A DNA stretch of 64,000 nt from Halovivax ruber XH-70 (GCF_000328525.1 NC_019964.1:1612001-1676000); one strand, 5' to 3'; counted from the first letter of the stretch, positions 26,719 through 36,474 are shown. Made by a program: numbers and translations. The notes: a model not told the origin generated them from the letters alone.

Positions 26719-28493
26719 CAGTGCGTCACCTCCGTCGCAACATCGACGATGTGTTCGATGAGTTCCAGAAAGACCACGTGGCCCGGAACGAGCCCGAGGA
26801 CGACCGCACCGACGGCCGCGAGCACGATCGGTCCGAGCATGAACCAGGTGCTCTCGGTGCGCCAGCTCCGGCGCTCCCAGCCCGAATCCGCCGTGTGGCC
26901 CCCACCGTGCGACGACGCGTGATCGTCGGCCACGTCGGTGTCGGCGACCGATTCCTCGTGATCGTGACCGGCGCCGTCGGACTGAACCGAGGCAGACTCG
27001 TCAGCGTCAGTGTCGACAGCGGCCCCGGTGGGTTCTACCGTGGCGGCCAGGTGTCGACCGCCGTTGGTCCGCGCCGCGCTCGCCTCCACGCCCGTCTCGG
27101 AACTCGTGAGTCCACCGGGCGGGAACTCGAGCAGCGGTTTCGGGTCCGGGTGGTGTTCGTCTTCGAAGAACGCCTGGTAGACGATCGGCCAGTAGTAGGC
27201 GACGTTGAGCACGCCCGAGACGAGCAGGACGACGGCGAAGATCGCCAGGTCGAGCTCGACTGCACCGACGAGCAGGTACCACTTACTCACGAACCCGGCG
27301 AGCAAGGGCATCCCCGCCATTCCAGCCGCCGCGACCGCGAACGCGGACATCGTCAACGGCATCCGCTTGCCGATGCCGGCCATGTCGCTGATGTCGTCGG
27401 TGTGCGTCTCGACGTGGATCGCCCCGGCACAGAAGAACAGGGTGATCTTCATGAACGCGTGGGCAGGGATGTGCAACAACGCCCCGACGAGCGCGGCCGG
27501 ACTCGCGAGCCCGAGTCCGAGGACGATGTACGACAGCTGTGACACGGTCGAGTAGGCGAGCCGGCGCTTCAGGTTGTCCTGTTTCAACGCGATGATACTG
27601 GCCGTGACGAGTGTGATGGCAGCGACCGTGGCGAGCGCGATTCCGACGCCGAGATCCTGGATGGCGCCGGGGCCGTAGACTTCCAGGACGACCCGGGCGA
27701 TCCCGAACACCCCGCTCTTGACGACCGCGACCGCGTGCAACAGCGCCGAGACGGGCGTCGGCGCGACCATCGCGTCCGGCAGCCACGAGTGAAACGGCAT
27801 CAGCGCGGCCTTGACGCCGAACCCGCCCACGAGCAGGGCGAACGCGACACGTGCCATCATCGGATCTTCGGTGAGGGCAGCGATGCCGCCGGCCTGGAAC
27901 GTCGTCGTGCCCGTCAACGCGTACACCATCACCGTGCCGGCCAGCACGGCGACACCGCCACCAAGCGTGTAGAGCAGGTACTTCCGGCCGGCCCAGATCG
28001 CCTCCTCGGACTCGTCGTGGGCCACGAGCGGATACGTCGCGATCGAGAGCACTTCGTAGAAGACGAACAGTGTGACGAGGTTCGCCCCGAACGCGACGCC
28101 CATCGCCGACGCGATACTCGCCGCGAACGCTGCGAAGAACCGCGTCTGATCGTGCTCGTCGAGCCCCCGCATGTAGCCGATCGAGTAGAAGCTCGTCGCG
28201 ATCCAGAGGAAGGACGCGAGCAAGGCGAACAGCACGCCCAGGCGGTCTGCCTGGAGCGTGAACCCGATCGGGTCACCGAGCCCCGTCGAGAGGAAAGTCC
28301 CGAGATCGGTCTCGTAGGCCGCACCATCGAGCACGTCGGGGACCATACTGGCCACCGTCGCGAAGGTAGCGAAGGCAGCGGTCAGCGTGACGCCCTCGCG
28401 GACGTTCGGTCGTCGACCGAGCGCGAGGATCAACGGAATCGCGATCGCCGGAATCGCCACCGCGAGCAGCGGCAGAATCGAGTCGACCGGCAT
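26718..28493 (-). CDS. Mnh/Mrp Na+/H+ antiporter, second D-type subunit
   Basis: 591 residues. NuoM/MrpD-like core with FVFYEVLSIATYPLVAHDE, LMPFHSWLPDAMVAPTPVSA and MKITLFFCAGAIHV. Between the last two helices is a long hydrophilic, His/Asp/Ser-rich loop (about 455-545, with GHDHEES and SSHGGGH). Loops of this kind occur in haloarchaeal homologues and might bind metal, but that is untested. It overlaps the neighbours on both sides by 1 bp. Confidence 0.88.
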   Translation of the reverse strand: MPVDSILPLLAVAIPAIAIPLILALGRRPNVREGVTLTAAFATFATVASMVPDVLDGAAYETDLGTFLSTGLGDPIGFTLQADRLGVLFALLASFLWIATSFYSIGYMRGLDEHDQTRFFAAFAASIASAMGVAFGANLVTLFVFYEVLSIATYPLVAHDESEEAIWAGRKYLLYTLGGGVAVLAGTVMVYALTGTTTFQAGGIAALTEDPMMARVAFALLVGGFGVKAALMPFHSWLPDAMVAPTPVSALLHAVAVVKSGVFGIARVVLEVYGPGAIQDLGVGIALATVAAITLVTASIIALKQDNLKRRLAYSTVSQLSYIVLGLGLASPAALVGALLHIPAHAFMKITLFFCAGAIHVETHTDDISDMAGIGKRMPLTMSAFAVAAAGMAGMPLLAGFVSKWYLLVGAVELDLAIFAVVLLVSGVLNVAYYWPIVYQAFFEDEHHPDPKPLLEFPPGGLTSSETGVEASAARTNGGRHLAATVEPTGAAVDTDADESASVQSDGAGHDHEESVADTDVADDHASSHGGGHTADSGWERRSWRTESTWFMLGPIVLAAVGAVVLGLVPGHVVFLELIEHIVDVATEVTH

Positions 28494-30097
28494 TAGACGA
28501 GCACCTCCACGGTGGCGGCGAGCGCCCCCTCGATGGCGCCACCGAGCACGCCAAGGACGAGCGTCGCGAGCGCTGCGACGATCACGACCGCAAGCAGTGG
28601 TCGGGAGATTCGCCCGGCCGCCGCGGTATCCGTCCGCGACACGTCATTCGAAGGCCCATCGTTCGAAGGCTCGTCGACAGTGTGGTCCCCGTCGGTCGCT
28701 GATTCATCGATTGGGTCCCCGCCGTCGGTCGATAGGTCGGCTGCAGGCGGCGAAGCTGGTGAGCTGTCGGGCGGATCGGCGAAGTACATCCGTTCGAGCA
28801 GGCGCATCACGTATCCCAGCGTGAGTACAGTACTGGCGACGATGACCGCCAGCAGCGTCCACGCCTCGGCCTCGAACGCGCCGATGGCGATGTAGAACTT
28901 GCCGACGAATCCGACCGTGGGCGGCATCCCGACGAGCGCCAGTGCGAGGACGGCGACGGCCGCGCTGGCGTACGGCGCTCGCTCGGCGAGGCCATCGTAC
29001 TCCGAAACGGTCCGAACGCCGTAGGCAGTAGCGAACGCGGCGACACCGAGGAAGAGTCCCGCCTTGATGAGTGCGTGCCCGAGCAGGTGGATCACGGTTC
29101 CGGTGAGCGCCGTCCCGTTCAGCAGGTAGATCCCGAGGACGACGAGACCGAACTGGGCGACGGAGGAGTACGCGAGCATCCGTTTGACCTCCCGTTGCAT
29201 CACGGCGAGGACACTCCCGGCGACGACACTCGCCCCGGCGAGGGCGAGCAGGAGGGTGTGGATCAACGCGTTCGCCTCGAAGAACGCCGGCGTGAACACG
29301 CCGAGCGAGACTCGGACGAGCGCGTAGGCAGCCGTCGTCGAGACGAGTGCGGCGACGAGCGCTGTGACCCGGTCGGGCGCCTCCGTGTAGGCGTCGGGCT
29401 GCCAGGTGTGCACCGGAAACAGCGCGATCTTGATCACGAGACCGGCCGCGATCAGCGCGAAGGCCGTCTGCACCAGTGGGTCCTGATGCCCGATCTCCGC
29501 GAACGCCCCCTCGAGCTGGACCATATTGAGGTAGCCCGTCGCAACGAAGGCGTAGCCGACTCCGAGCAAGTACAGCGAAGCCCCGACCGTCCCGACGAGG
29601 AGGTACTTGAGCGAAGCCAGCGCGGATCGACCGGTCCCGTCACTCGCGATCAGCGCATAGGTGGCCAGCCCGCTGATCTCGAGGAAGACGTAGAGGTTGA
29701 ACAGGTCGTTGGTCACCACCATGCCGGACAGCCCGGCCATCAACAGCACGTACAGGGCGTAGAAGCTGTCCTGCCGGCGTCGGTCGAAGCTGGCGACGAG
29801 CACGCCGAGACTGACGAGGGCGATCAGGCCGAGGACGACGGCCGAGATGCCGTCGACGAAGAGTTCGATCCCCCCTTCTGCGGCCGGGAAGCCGGCGATT
29901 TCGGTCCGGATCGGGCGGCCGTCCTGGCCGAGCGCTTCCCCGGCGAGGACGAACGCGATCGCCGTGTTCGCGAGCGTGGCGACCAGTGCGAGTACCCGTC
30001 CAGCACCACCGACGAAACGCCCGACTGCGAGCAGGAAAGCCGCGGTGACGAGCGGGACGACGACGAGCAAGATCGGGAAGAGTGTGAGGTCACTCAT
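28493..30097 (-). CDS. mnhD: Mnh/Mrp Na+/H+ antiporter subunit D
   Basis: 534 residues with about 14 helices. The D-subunit blocks are LYVFLEISGLATYALIA, IALFPVHTWQPDAYTEAPD and LGHALIKAGLFL. Close to the C-terminus a Ser/Asp/Thr-rich loop of about 55 residues precedes a final helix. It is the D-type subunit directly after MnhC, the position of the authentic MrpD. The start overlaps the mnhC end by 8 bp. Confidence 0.9.
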   Translation of the reverse strand: MSDLTLFPILLVVVPLVTAAFLLAVGRFVGGAGRVLALVATLANTAIAFVLAGEALGQDGRPIRTEIAGFPAAEGGIELFVDGISAVVLGLIALVSLGVLVASFDRRRQDSFYALYVLLMAGLSGMVVTNDLFNLYVFLEISGLATYALIASDGTGRSALASLKYLLVGTVGASLYLLGVGYAFVATGYLNMVQLEGAFAEIGHQDPLVQTAFALIAAGLVIKIALFPVHTWQPDAYTEAPDRVTALVAALVSTTAAYALVRVSLGVFTPAFFEANALIHTLLLALAGASVVAGSVLAVMQREVKRMLAYSSVAQFGLVVLGIYLLNGTALTGTVIHLLGHALIKAGLFLGVAAFATAYGVRTVSEYDGLAERAPYASAAVAVLALALVGMPPTVGFVGKFYIAIGAFEAEAWTLLAVIVASTVLTLGYVMRLLERMYFADPPDSSPASPPAADLSTDGGDPIDESATDGDHTVDEPSNDGPSNDVSRTDTAAAGRISRPLLAVVIVAALATLVLGVLGGAIEGALAATVEVLV

Positions 30098-30449
30098 CTT
30101 CTAACACCTCCACGACGACGTCTTCACGAATCGAGCCGTATTCCTCGTGAATGCGGACGACGAGCGCGAGTGCGAGCGCTGTCAGGCTCACCCCCACCAC
30201 GATGGCGGTGAGGATGAGCACGTGTGGAAGCGGGTTGACGTACGCCGATTCCGACCCTTTTCCGACCGCTGGGAGGCCCCCATCGCGGACGGAGAGCGTG
30301 ATGAAGAACAGGAAGATACCTGTCTGGAAGACGTTGAGACCGATCACTTTCTTCACCAGATTCTCGTCGTCGATGATCATGTACAGGCCGATCCCGAGCA
30401 GTACCGCGAAGACGACGTAGTTGTAGTGGGTCGTGAGTAGCTCCATCAT
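30090..30449 (-). CDS. mnhC: Mnh/Mrp Na+/H+ antiporter subunit C (NuoK-like)
   Basis: 119 residues with three transmembrane helices. VVFAVLLGIGLYMIIDDENL, KKVIGLNVFQTGIFLFFI and PLPHVLILTAIVVGVSLTAL are diagnostic of MrpC/NuoK. It begins within the stop of mnhB (ATGATGG) and overlaps mnhD. Confidence 0.93.
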   Translation of the reverse strand: MMELLTTHYNYVVFAVLLGIGLYMIIDDENLVKKVIGLNVFQTGIFLFFITLSVRDGGLPAVGKGSESAYVNPLPHVLILTAIVVGVSLTALALALVVRIHEEYGSIREDVVVEVLEDE

Positions 30450-31189
30450 CGTCGATCACCTCCTTCGTCAGCTGGTGACGACCGATCCGATCCGTCGTCG
30501 ACTGATGTCGATGGATCCGAGTCCGTCTCTACCGAATCGGCGTCGGTCGGCGTATCGGTTCGATCCGCGGGATCGTTGGTCGCTTCGTATCCGGTCCCGT
30601 TCGCAGGTTCGTCGGTCGACTCGTGTCCGGTCTGGTCCGCTGTTTCCTCACCGGATTGATCCGCTGATGCAGTGCCGGTCTGTGCCGCTTCGTCACGCCG
30701 CCGATTGGGAACACGCTGTGCTGACGGTTTCGCGTACGGAGAGCCACCCGGTGGCATCGCGCCGCGGGCCAGCTGGAAGAACAGCACGATGACGACACCG
30801 GCGACGGTCATCGCGATCCCGACCTCGACGAGTTCGATGCCGTACTTCCAGGGGTGTGGAATCGCCGGGTACACTCCGAGTTCGAGGAAGTCGCTACGGG
30901 TTCCGAAAAGTACCGCCCCTAGCGCGATCGCCGCGAAGACGAGGATCCCGCCGCTCGTAATCCCGACGAGCACGCGCTTGTCGAGCCACTCCCACGTCGG
31001 GTCGATCCCGTAGGCGAACGAGAGCATGACGATCACGGAGGCGACGATGACGCCGCCCTGGAAGCCACCGCCAGGAGAACTGGCGCCGTGAAGCGTGATG
31101 AACAGCCCGTAGGTCAGGACGAACGGGGCGACGAGTCTGACTGTCGCCATGATGATCGGACTCTCGACGTAGGTACGTCCGTCGCTCAT
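30446..31189 (-). CDS. mnhB: Mnh/Mrp antiporter subunit B with long acidic tail
   Basis: 247 residues. The first 150 carry the MrpB core with four helices (RLVAPFVLTYGLFITLHGAS, PGGGFQGGVIVASVIV). The last 95 residues are a Ser/Thr/Asp/Glu-rich hydrophilic tail, absent from bacterial MrpB and likely facing the cytoplasm. It overlaps the gene on each side by 4 bp. Confidence 0.9.
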   Translation of the reverse strand: MSDGRTYVESPIIMATVRLVAPFVLTYGLFITLHGASSPGGGFQGGVIVASVIVMLSFAYGIDPTWEWLDKRVLVGITSGGILVFAAIALGAVLFGTRSDFLELGVYPAIPHPWKYGIELVEVGIAMTVAGVVIVLFFQLARGAMPPGGSPYAKPSAQRVPNRRRDEAAQTGTASADQSGEETADQTGHESTDEPANGTGYEATNDPADRTDTPTDADSVETDSDPSTSVDDGSDRSSPADEGGDRR

Positions 31190-31725
31190 GCGTCCACCTC
31201 CCGTCTGAGGACGGTGAGGACGGCGACGCCGGCCGTAAAGACGACCGTTGCCTCGCCGAGCGTGTCGAACCCACGATAGGCGACGAGGATCGCCGTCACG
31301 ACGTTCTCGACGTGGGTCTGTTCGTACGCCATGGTGACGTAGTGGTCGTAGATCTCACCGAAGACCGGATTACCCGCCGTTTCACCGATTTCGGGGAGTG
31401 CGGGAACCGTCGCGAGGATCGCGAGGACGAAGAGGCCACAGAGGGCGGCGACTCCCCAGTTGATCTCGACCGGTCTGAGTTCGATCCCGGTCAACCGGGT
31501 CGTCCGTGCGATCGAGACGAGCAGGAGGACCGTCATGATGCCGGCACCGACCGCGGCCTCCGTCAGGCCGACGTCGGGAGCACGAAGGACGATCCACAGA
31601 ACGGCCATTCCGAGGCTGTACGCACCGAAGACGATGATCGCCGCGAGCACGTCTCGAAGGATGGCCGTCATCAGCGCCGAGAGGACGATGAAGACGAGCA
31701 GGCCAGCCTCGAGGAGCGTCATCAT
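31186..31725 (-). CDS. DUF4040 protein (MrpA C-terminal/MbhD-E-like subunit)
   Basis: 179 residues, about five helices. The DUF4040 segment DVLAAIIVFGAYSLGMAVLW ... APDVGLTEAAVGAGIMTVLL corresponds to the C-terminal part of bacterial MrpA, which is a separate gene here as in archaeal Mbh/Mnh operons. The second half (YRGFDTLGEATVVFTAGVAV) matches the MbhE-like part. Overlaps both neighbours. Confidence 0.88.
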   Translation of the reverse strand: MMTLLEAGLLVFIVLSALMTAILRDVLAAIIVFGAYSLGMAVLWIVLRAPDVGLTEAAVGAGIMTVLLLVSIARTTRLTGIELRPVEINWGVAALCGLFVLAILATVPALPEIGETAGNPVFGEIYDHYVTMAYEQTHVENVVTAILVAYRGFDTLGEATVVFTAGVAVLTVLRREVDA

Positions 31726-32030
31726 CGATCGTCACCTCGCGTCCAGGGTTCGATTCCTTGCTCGTGGGCCGCACGGGCGATAGCGTGAGCGGCGGTGGGC
31801 GACGTGATCAGCATGAGCGCGACCAGCATGGCTACCTTGATCGTGGCTACGTCGGCACCGAACGCGAGTGCGACCGCCGAAAGCGACAGGATCGAACCCA
31901 GGGTATCGCTCTTCGAAGCGGCGTGCGCTCGCGTGTAGAGGTCCGGAAGTCGGTAGAGCCCAACAGCCGAGACGAACGCGAAGAAGAGGCCACCGACGAC
32001 CAGGACCGCGATGAGTCCCTGAATCACCAT
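31722..32030 (-). CDS. mnhG: Mnh/Mrp Na+/H+ antiporter subunit G
   Basis: 102 residues with three helices. VGLYRLPDLYTRAHAASKSDTLG is the MrpG signature. The ATG at 32030 shares one base with the mnhF stop, so the long open frame upstream is not used. The C-terminus overlaps the DUF4040 gene by 4 bp. Confidence 0.9.
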   Translation of the reverse strand: MVIQGLIAVLVVGGLFFAFVSAVGLYRLPDLYTRAHAASKSDTLGSILSLSAVALAFGADVATIKVAMLVALMLITSPTAAHAIARAAHEQGIEPWTRGDDR

Positions 32031-32311
32031 CAGAGGACACCTCCCTGTTCGACCGTAAACTTCGAGATGGCGATGCTCATGAGGAAGTTCAACAGTGCGT
32101 AGACGAGTGCGACGTCGAGAAACGCCGGGAGCTCCATCGCTGCGGCCAGTAAGGCGATGACGACCACGACGTTCGAGCCGACGACGTTGAGCGCGATGAC
32201 ACGATCTTGCATCGTTGGCCCGACGAGTATCCGTCCGAGAAGGACGACCGAAATCGTGACGAACCCGAGCGCACCGGCGAACAGGATCGTCGAGACGGGG
32301 CCCTCGATCAC
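32030..32311 (-). CDS. mnhF: Mnh/Mrp Na+/H+ antiporter subunit F
   Basis: 93 residues with three helices. RILVGPTMQDRVIALNVVGSN is the MrpF hallmark. The start is GTG at 32311, overlapping the mnhE stop by 4 bp (GTGA). Confidence 0.9.
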   Translation of the reverse strand: MIEGPVSTILFAGALGFVTISVVLLGRILVGPTMQDRVIALNVVGSNVVVVIALLAAAMELPAFLDVALVYALLNFLMSIAISKFTVEQGGVL

Positions 32312-33372
32312 GAGGACTCACCCTCCGATTCGGCGCGGTCACGGGGCGACGGATACGGGAGTGCACTCCGCCCGTAGAAGACGAACCGAACCGCTCGTTC
32401 CAGGACCCCGTCCAACAGATCCTCTCGCGCACCTGCTGTCAGCGAGTGGACGACGAACGCCCGATCCTCGACGTCGACCGTCAGCGTCCCCGGTGTGAGC
32501 GTGATGCTGTTTGCCAGCGTCGCCATCGGGAGGCCGCCCCAGACGCCGGGTTCGAACCGCTCCATCGAGGGGTCGATCGGCAACGACGGATGCAAGACCA
32601 CGTACGCGATCTGGAAGTTCGCAACCAGAATCTTGTAGCCGAGATACGGCACGTAGACCAGCCACCTGAACACGCTCGAGACCATTCGTGTCGGCCGTGG
32701 CGTGCGTTCGAACGTAACCCGCGACAGTACCCCGGCGACGAGAAGCGCGGAGATCGTCCCGGTCACCAGATCGAACGTGACGTCGGCGAAGCCACCGACG
32801 AGTACGTAAAAGCCGAGAGACATGCCGAATACCGACAGAAACTGGGCGAGACCACCTCGAATGACGATGGATGACGGTCGAGTCTGGCGGTCGACAGGCG
32901 CGACGTCGACGTCGAGGGTCGTCTGGTCGGCGAGTCGGTCGGCGAGAGACCCGGTCATCGGCCGCGTTCCCGGCGTCGCGTGGGATGGGTCGACGATGAC
33001 AGAATCGATGTCGTGCTCGGTCGCGTAGGACTGGACCACGTCGGCGTACTCGTAGGGATCGAACGGATACCGATAGCGATAGATTCGCTCGGTTTCCACG
33101 TCGACTGCCCCTTCGGGATCGGTCAACGTCGTCGCTCGTTCGGCGACCTCGGTCGCCGTCTCGAGGAGTGCATCGAAATCCGGTGTCTCGGTCTGGGGGA
33201 CGTCCTCGACGACCGGCGTTCCGATGGTGAGCGTGAGCCGACTGTCGGTCTCGGCCGCCAGTTCGCGGACCTTTCGCGCGGCGTACTCCACAGTCTCCTC
33301 GACTGTTGACGAGTCGGTGACGAGTACGAGGACGGAACCCGCAGTCGTCTCACCGCCGGCTTCGTCGGTCAT
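32308..33372 (-). CDS. mnhE: Mnh/Mrp antiporter subunit E fused to an N-terminal USP-like domain
   Basis: 354 residues, about twice the length of bacterial MrpE. Residues of about 1-165 form a soluble alpha/beta domain resembling universal stress proteins (SVLVLVTDSSTVEETVEYAA; later SVIVDPSHATPGTRPM). The MrpE membrane core with two helices then follows, with GYKILVANFQIAYVVL and LANSITLTPGTLTVDVED. First gene of the nine-gene minus-strand operon. The N-terminal domain could sense nucleotides, but the classical G-2x-G-9x-G ATP motif is not evident. Confidence 0.9.
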   Translation of the reverse strand: MTDEAGGETTAGSVLVLVTDSSTVEETVEYAARKVRELAAETDSRLTLTIGTPVVEDVPQTETPDFDALLETATEVAERATTLTDPEGAVDVETERIYRYRYPFDPYEYADVVQSYATEHDIDSVIVDPSHATPGTRPMTGSLADRLADQTTLDVDVAPVDRQTRPSSIVIRGGLAQFLSVFGMSLGFYVLVGGFADVTFDLVTGTISALLVAGVLSRVTFERTPRPTRMVSSVFRWLVYVPYLGYKILVANFQIAYVVLHPSLPIDPSMERFEPGVWGGLPMATLANSITLTPGTLTVDVEDRAFVVHSLTAGAREDLLDGVLERAVRFVFYGRSALPYPSPRDRAESEGESS

Positions 33373-33689
33373 TTTCCGGAGATTGCTATCGTACGGCCTT
33401 CAATGTTCTCGTTTGGCACGACGCGGGGGAGATACTTCCAATGATCAACCATATGCGACCCATATTTCCTACTATCTGCCCACAATGGGTGGAAAAACAC
33501 TACGAACGTTGTGCCAGGTTGGGATTCGCCAGTGACTCGACTTCGATCGGCGGCGGACTTGGTCCTATCGTTCGGTTTTCGAACCCAGCGACAGACGGCT
33601 GGCGGCCGAGAGGGAGTGGGTGATGTGTGGTGGCACCCGCTGGTCGGGACCCGAGTCACTTACGTAGGTCCCCGGGCCACACGAGGACG
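33373..33689. other. 317-bp divergent promoter region, mnhE / pyrD
   Basis: It separates the minus-strand mnh operon from plus-strand pyrD. An AT-rich patch at about 33430-33490 contains several TATA-like stretches (CATATG, CATATTTCC) that could serve mnhE on the minus strand. No ORF or RNA gene is supported. Confidence 0.55.
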
Positions 33690-34751
33690 ATGGATCCGTA
33701 CTCGCTACTCCGGCCGCTGTTTTTCAAGCTTCCTGCGGAGACGGCTCACGAGTACGTGACTGGTGGATTACGAGCGATCCAGTCGATCGGGCCCGCTCGA
33801 CGCGCACTCCGGTCGCGGTACACGTACGAACACCCCGCGCTGGCGGTGGAGTGTTTCGATACGACGTTCGCGAACCCGATCGGTGTCGCGGCCGGGTTCG
33901 ACAAGAACGCGCGGGTGTTTCCCGCCCTCTCCGATCTCGGCTTTGGATTCGTCGAGATCGGCACTGTCACACCGAACTCCCAGGCTGGCAACCCGCGGCC
34001 ACGACTCTTCAGACTCCCCGGCGACAGGGCGCTCATCAACCGGATGGGGTTCAACGGAGACGGCGCCGACGCCGTTCACTCCCGTCTCGCAGCGAACACA
34101 GACGCCGCCGGTCCACTTGGCATCAACGTCGGAAAGATGAACGATTCCGACGCTGAGACGGCGATCGACGACTACCGTCGGGTCTTCGAGCGCCTGTACC
34201 CCTTCGGCGACTACTTCGTGGTCAACGTCTCCTGTCCCAACACGCCCGACGAGTTCGACGAAGCCGACCCCGACCACCTGCGACGAATCTTCGAGACGTT
34301 GCAGGCGGCGAACGAGGACGACGTTCCGCTCCTCGTCAAAATCGGCCCGGAGTCACCGCGAGAGTCGTTATACGAACTCGTCGACATCGTCGAAGCCTAC
34401 GAGCTAGACGGGATCGTCGCGACGAACACGACGACGAGTCGGGACGGTGTCACCGACCCACCCGACGAACGCGGCGGGTTGAGTGGCAAGCCACTCGAAA
34501 CACGCTCCACGGCGGTCATCGAAACGCTCGCCGGCTACACTGAGCTCCCAATCGTCGGCGTCGGTGGCGTCGACTCAGCTGAGAGTGCCTACGCGAAGAT
34601 CCGCGCCGGGGCGTCGCTCGTTCAGCTCTACACCGGTTTCGTCTACAACGGCCCCTCGACAGCCCGGGAGATCAACCGGGGACTCGTCGAATTGCTCCAC
34701 GAAGACGGCTACGATTCCATCGAAGAAGCAGTGGGTGCCGATATCGATTGA
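33690..34751 (+). CDS. pyrD: Dihydroorotate dehydrogenase, class 2 (quinone)
   Basis: 353 residues. An N-terminal amphipathic part (YSLLRPLFFKLPAETAHEY) typical of membrane-associated class 2 enzymes is followed by NPIGVAAGFDKNARV, EIGTVTPNSQAGNPRPRLFR, the catalytic-serine block YFVVNVSCPNTP, LVKIGPE and FMN-phosphate loops VGVGGVDSAE and GASLVQLYTGFVY. It oxidises dihydroorotate to orotate in pyrimidine synthesis, passing electrons to quinone. ATG at 33690 matches the family start. Convergent with the amidohydrolase gene. Confidence 0.95.
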   Translation: MDPYSLLRPLFFKLPAETAHEYVTGGLRAIQSIGPARRALRSRYTYEHPALAVECFDTTFANPIGVAAGFDKNARVFPALSDLGFGFVEIGTVTPNSQAGNPRPRLFRLPGDRALINRMGFNGDGADAVHSRLAANTDAAGPLGINVGKMNDSDAETAIDDYRRVFERLYPFGDYFVVNVSCPNTPDEFDEADPDHLRRIFETLQAANEDDVPLLVKIGPESPRESLYELVDIVEAYELDGIVATNTTTSRDGVTDPPDERGGLSGKPLETRSTAVIETLAGYTELPIVGVGGVDSAESAYAKIRAGASLVQLYTGFVYNGPSTAREINRGLVELLHEDGYDSIEEAVGADID

Positions 34752-34821
34752 GCAATCCAGTCGGACGAGTTCGAATAGCCCGCAACCGAACGAGCCCGGC
34801 CAAAAATCTCGTCGAACCCGC

Positions 34822-36195
34822 TCACTCGATCTCGTCGACGTCGACGCGCGTCCCGTAGCCCGGCTCACCGGTCACCGTTCCGTCCTGGTAGACGACCTCG
34901 CCCCGAACGATCGTCGCCGTCGCTCGGCCGACGAACGATTCCCCTTCGAATGGGGTGACGGTGTTCTTCGAGTGGAGTGTCTCTCGATCGGTGAGGGTCC
35001 ACTCGCGGTCGGGATCGACGATCGTGAGGTCGGCGTCCGTCCCGACTCGGAGCGATCCCTTCTGTGGGTACATTCCCCAGACCTGTGCCGGACGGGTCGA
35101 GTGCCGGTAGGCCCACTCGGTCAGTGAGAGGCGCCCGTCGTCGACGAACGAGAGCATCACTGGGACCTCGGTCTCCAGCCCGACGAACCCGGAGATGGCG
35201 TCCCACGTGTTGGCGAACGGATCGTCGACGAGCTTCTCCTCGTCAGTATGGGGTGCGTGATCGGTCGCGACACAGTCGATCACACCGGCGTCGAACGCCC
35301 GCCACAGTCGGTCTCGTTGCTCGGCGTCGCGAATCGGCGGCTGAATCCTGGCGACGTTGCCCTGTTCTCGAAGAACGTCCTCGGTGAACCAGAGATAATG
35401 TGGCGTCGTCTCGGCAGTGACGTCGACCCCTCGTTCACGGCCGCGAGCGACGGCTTCGGCACCCGACCCGGAGGAGACGTGGAACATGTGAATAGACGCG
35501 CCAGTCTCATCGGCGAACGTGATCATCCGTTCGATCGCTTCCTGCTCGGCGATGACGGGGCGAGAGTGAGCGTGATGGATCGGGTCGTTCTTGCCCGCCT
35601 CTCGATAGGCCGCCTCGTAGTGGTCGATTATCTCCCCGTTTTCCTCGTGGAAGCCGAGTCGTTTACCAGTCGATCGGATCCGCTCCATCGCGGCCAGAAT
35701 CTCACCGTCCGTCGGGGCGGGGACGTCACCGACCGTCGACCCGAGAAAGATCTTGAACCCGATCGCACCCGCCTCGTCGAGCCCCGAAATTTGGTCGAGG
35801 TTCTCGGACGTGACGACGGCGTAACTCTGAAAGTCGACGTGGGCACCCCGCTCACCCGTCTCGAACTTCCGTTCGAGGTGGGCGGGCCGGTCGATGATCG
35901 GTTCCGTGTTCGGCATCCCAACGACCGTGGTAACGCCACCGGCTGCTGCTGCCCGGGTCGCCGATTCCCAGTCCTCCTTGTACTCGAGCCCCGGCTCTCG
36001 GTTGTGAATGTGACAGTCGACGACGCCGGGAGCGATCACGTCTCCATCGACGTCGAACGTGCGATCCCCCGTCGGGAGCTGGGCCGTTCGACCGGTGGCG
36101 ACGATCGTCCCGTCGTCGATGGCGACACCCGCATCGGCGACGAGACCGTCGGGCGTGAGCAGTCGTCCGTTCCTGACGACGAGATCGACAGACAT
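34822..36195 (-). CDS. Dihydroorotase-like cyclic amidohydrolase (dihydroorotase/allantoinase family)
   Basis: 457 residues. Metal-site residues are visible: H62-I-H64 in CHIHNREPG, the carboxylated lysine K148 in GFKIFLGS, H183, H239 in HMFHVSSG and the aspartate in TDHAPH. GGVTTVVGMPNTEP is shared by dihydroorotases and allantoinases. Proximity to pyrD favours dihydroorotase (PyrC), but the genes are convergent, not co-transcribed, and the length fits allantoinase or hydantoinase as well. ATG at 36195 is chosen because family sequence starts there. Confidence 0.85.
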   Translation of the reverse strand: MSVDLVVRNGRLLTPDGLVADAGVAIDDGTIVATGRTAQLPTGDRTFDVDGDVIAPGVVDCHIHNREPGLEYKEDWESATRAAAAGGVTTVVGMPNTEPIIDRPAHLERKFETGERGAHVDFQSYAVVTSENLDQISGLDEAGAIGFKIFLGSTVGDVPAPTDGEILAAMERIRSTGKRLGFHEENGEIIDHYEAAYREAGKNDPIHHAHSRPVIAEQEAIERMITFADETGASIHMFHVSSGSGAEAVARGRERGVDVTAETTPHYLWFTEDVLREQGNVARIQPPIRDAEQRDRLWRAFDAGVIDCVATDHAPHTDEEKLVDDPFANTWDAISGFVGLETEVPVMLSFVDDGRLSLTEWAYRHSTRPAQVWGMYPQKGSLRVGTDADLTIVDPDREWTLTDRETLHSKNTVTPFEGESFVGRATATIVRGEVVYQDGTVTGEPGYGTRVDVDEIE

Positions 36196-36474
36196 GGGTA
36201 TCGCTTCCCGCCGATCCACAAAGTACCTTCTGAAGCAGGGACTCCGCCAGCCGACTGCGCGAGCGTCAAGCTGTCCGTTTCGGTGGGATTCTGTCACAAA
36301 CCAGCACTGTGCTCATTCTGTTCGGCCCAGTGTCCCGTTGGGTGAAGTATCTCGTTCTTGCCTGAACGGTGTTAGCCACCGACGTATCGTGAAATTTCGT
36401 TACGGCGTGAGGCGTCGAAACCAGTATCGTGTACGTGATCGATAACTAACGACGGTGGTCGCGTCGTCGGTCCC

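Noticed and set aside
25333-26922. 529-residue plus-strand ORF opposite the antiporter genes
   Set aside because: Antisense to membrane subunits with clear family motifs; composition is typical of shadow frames.
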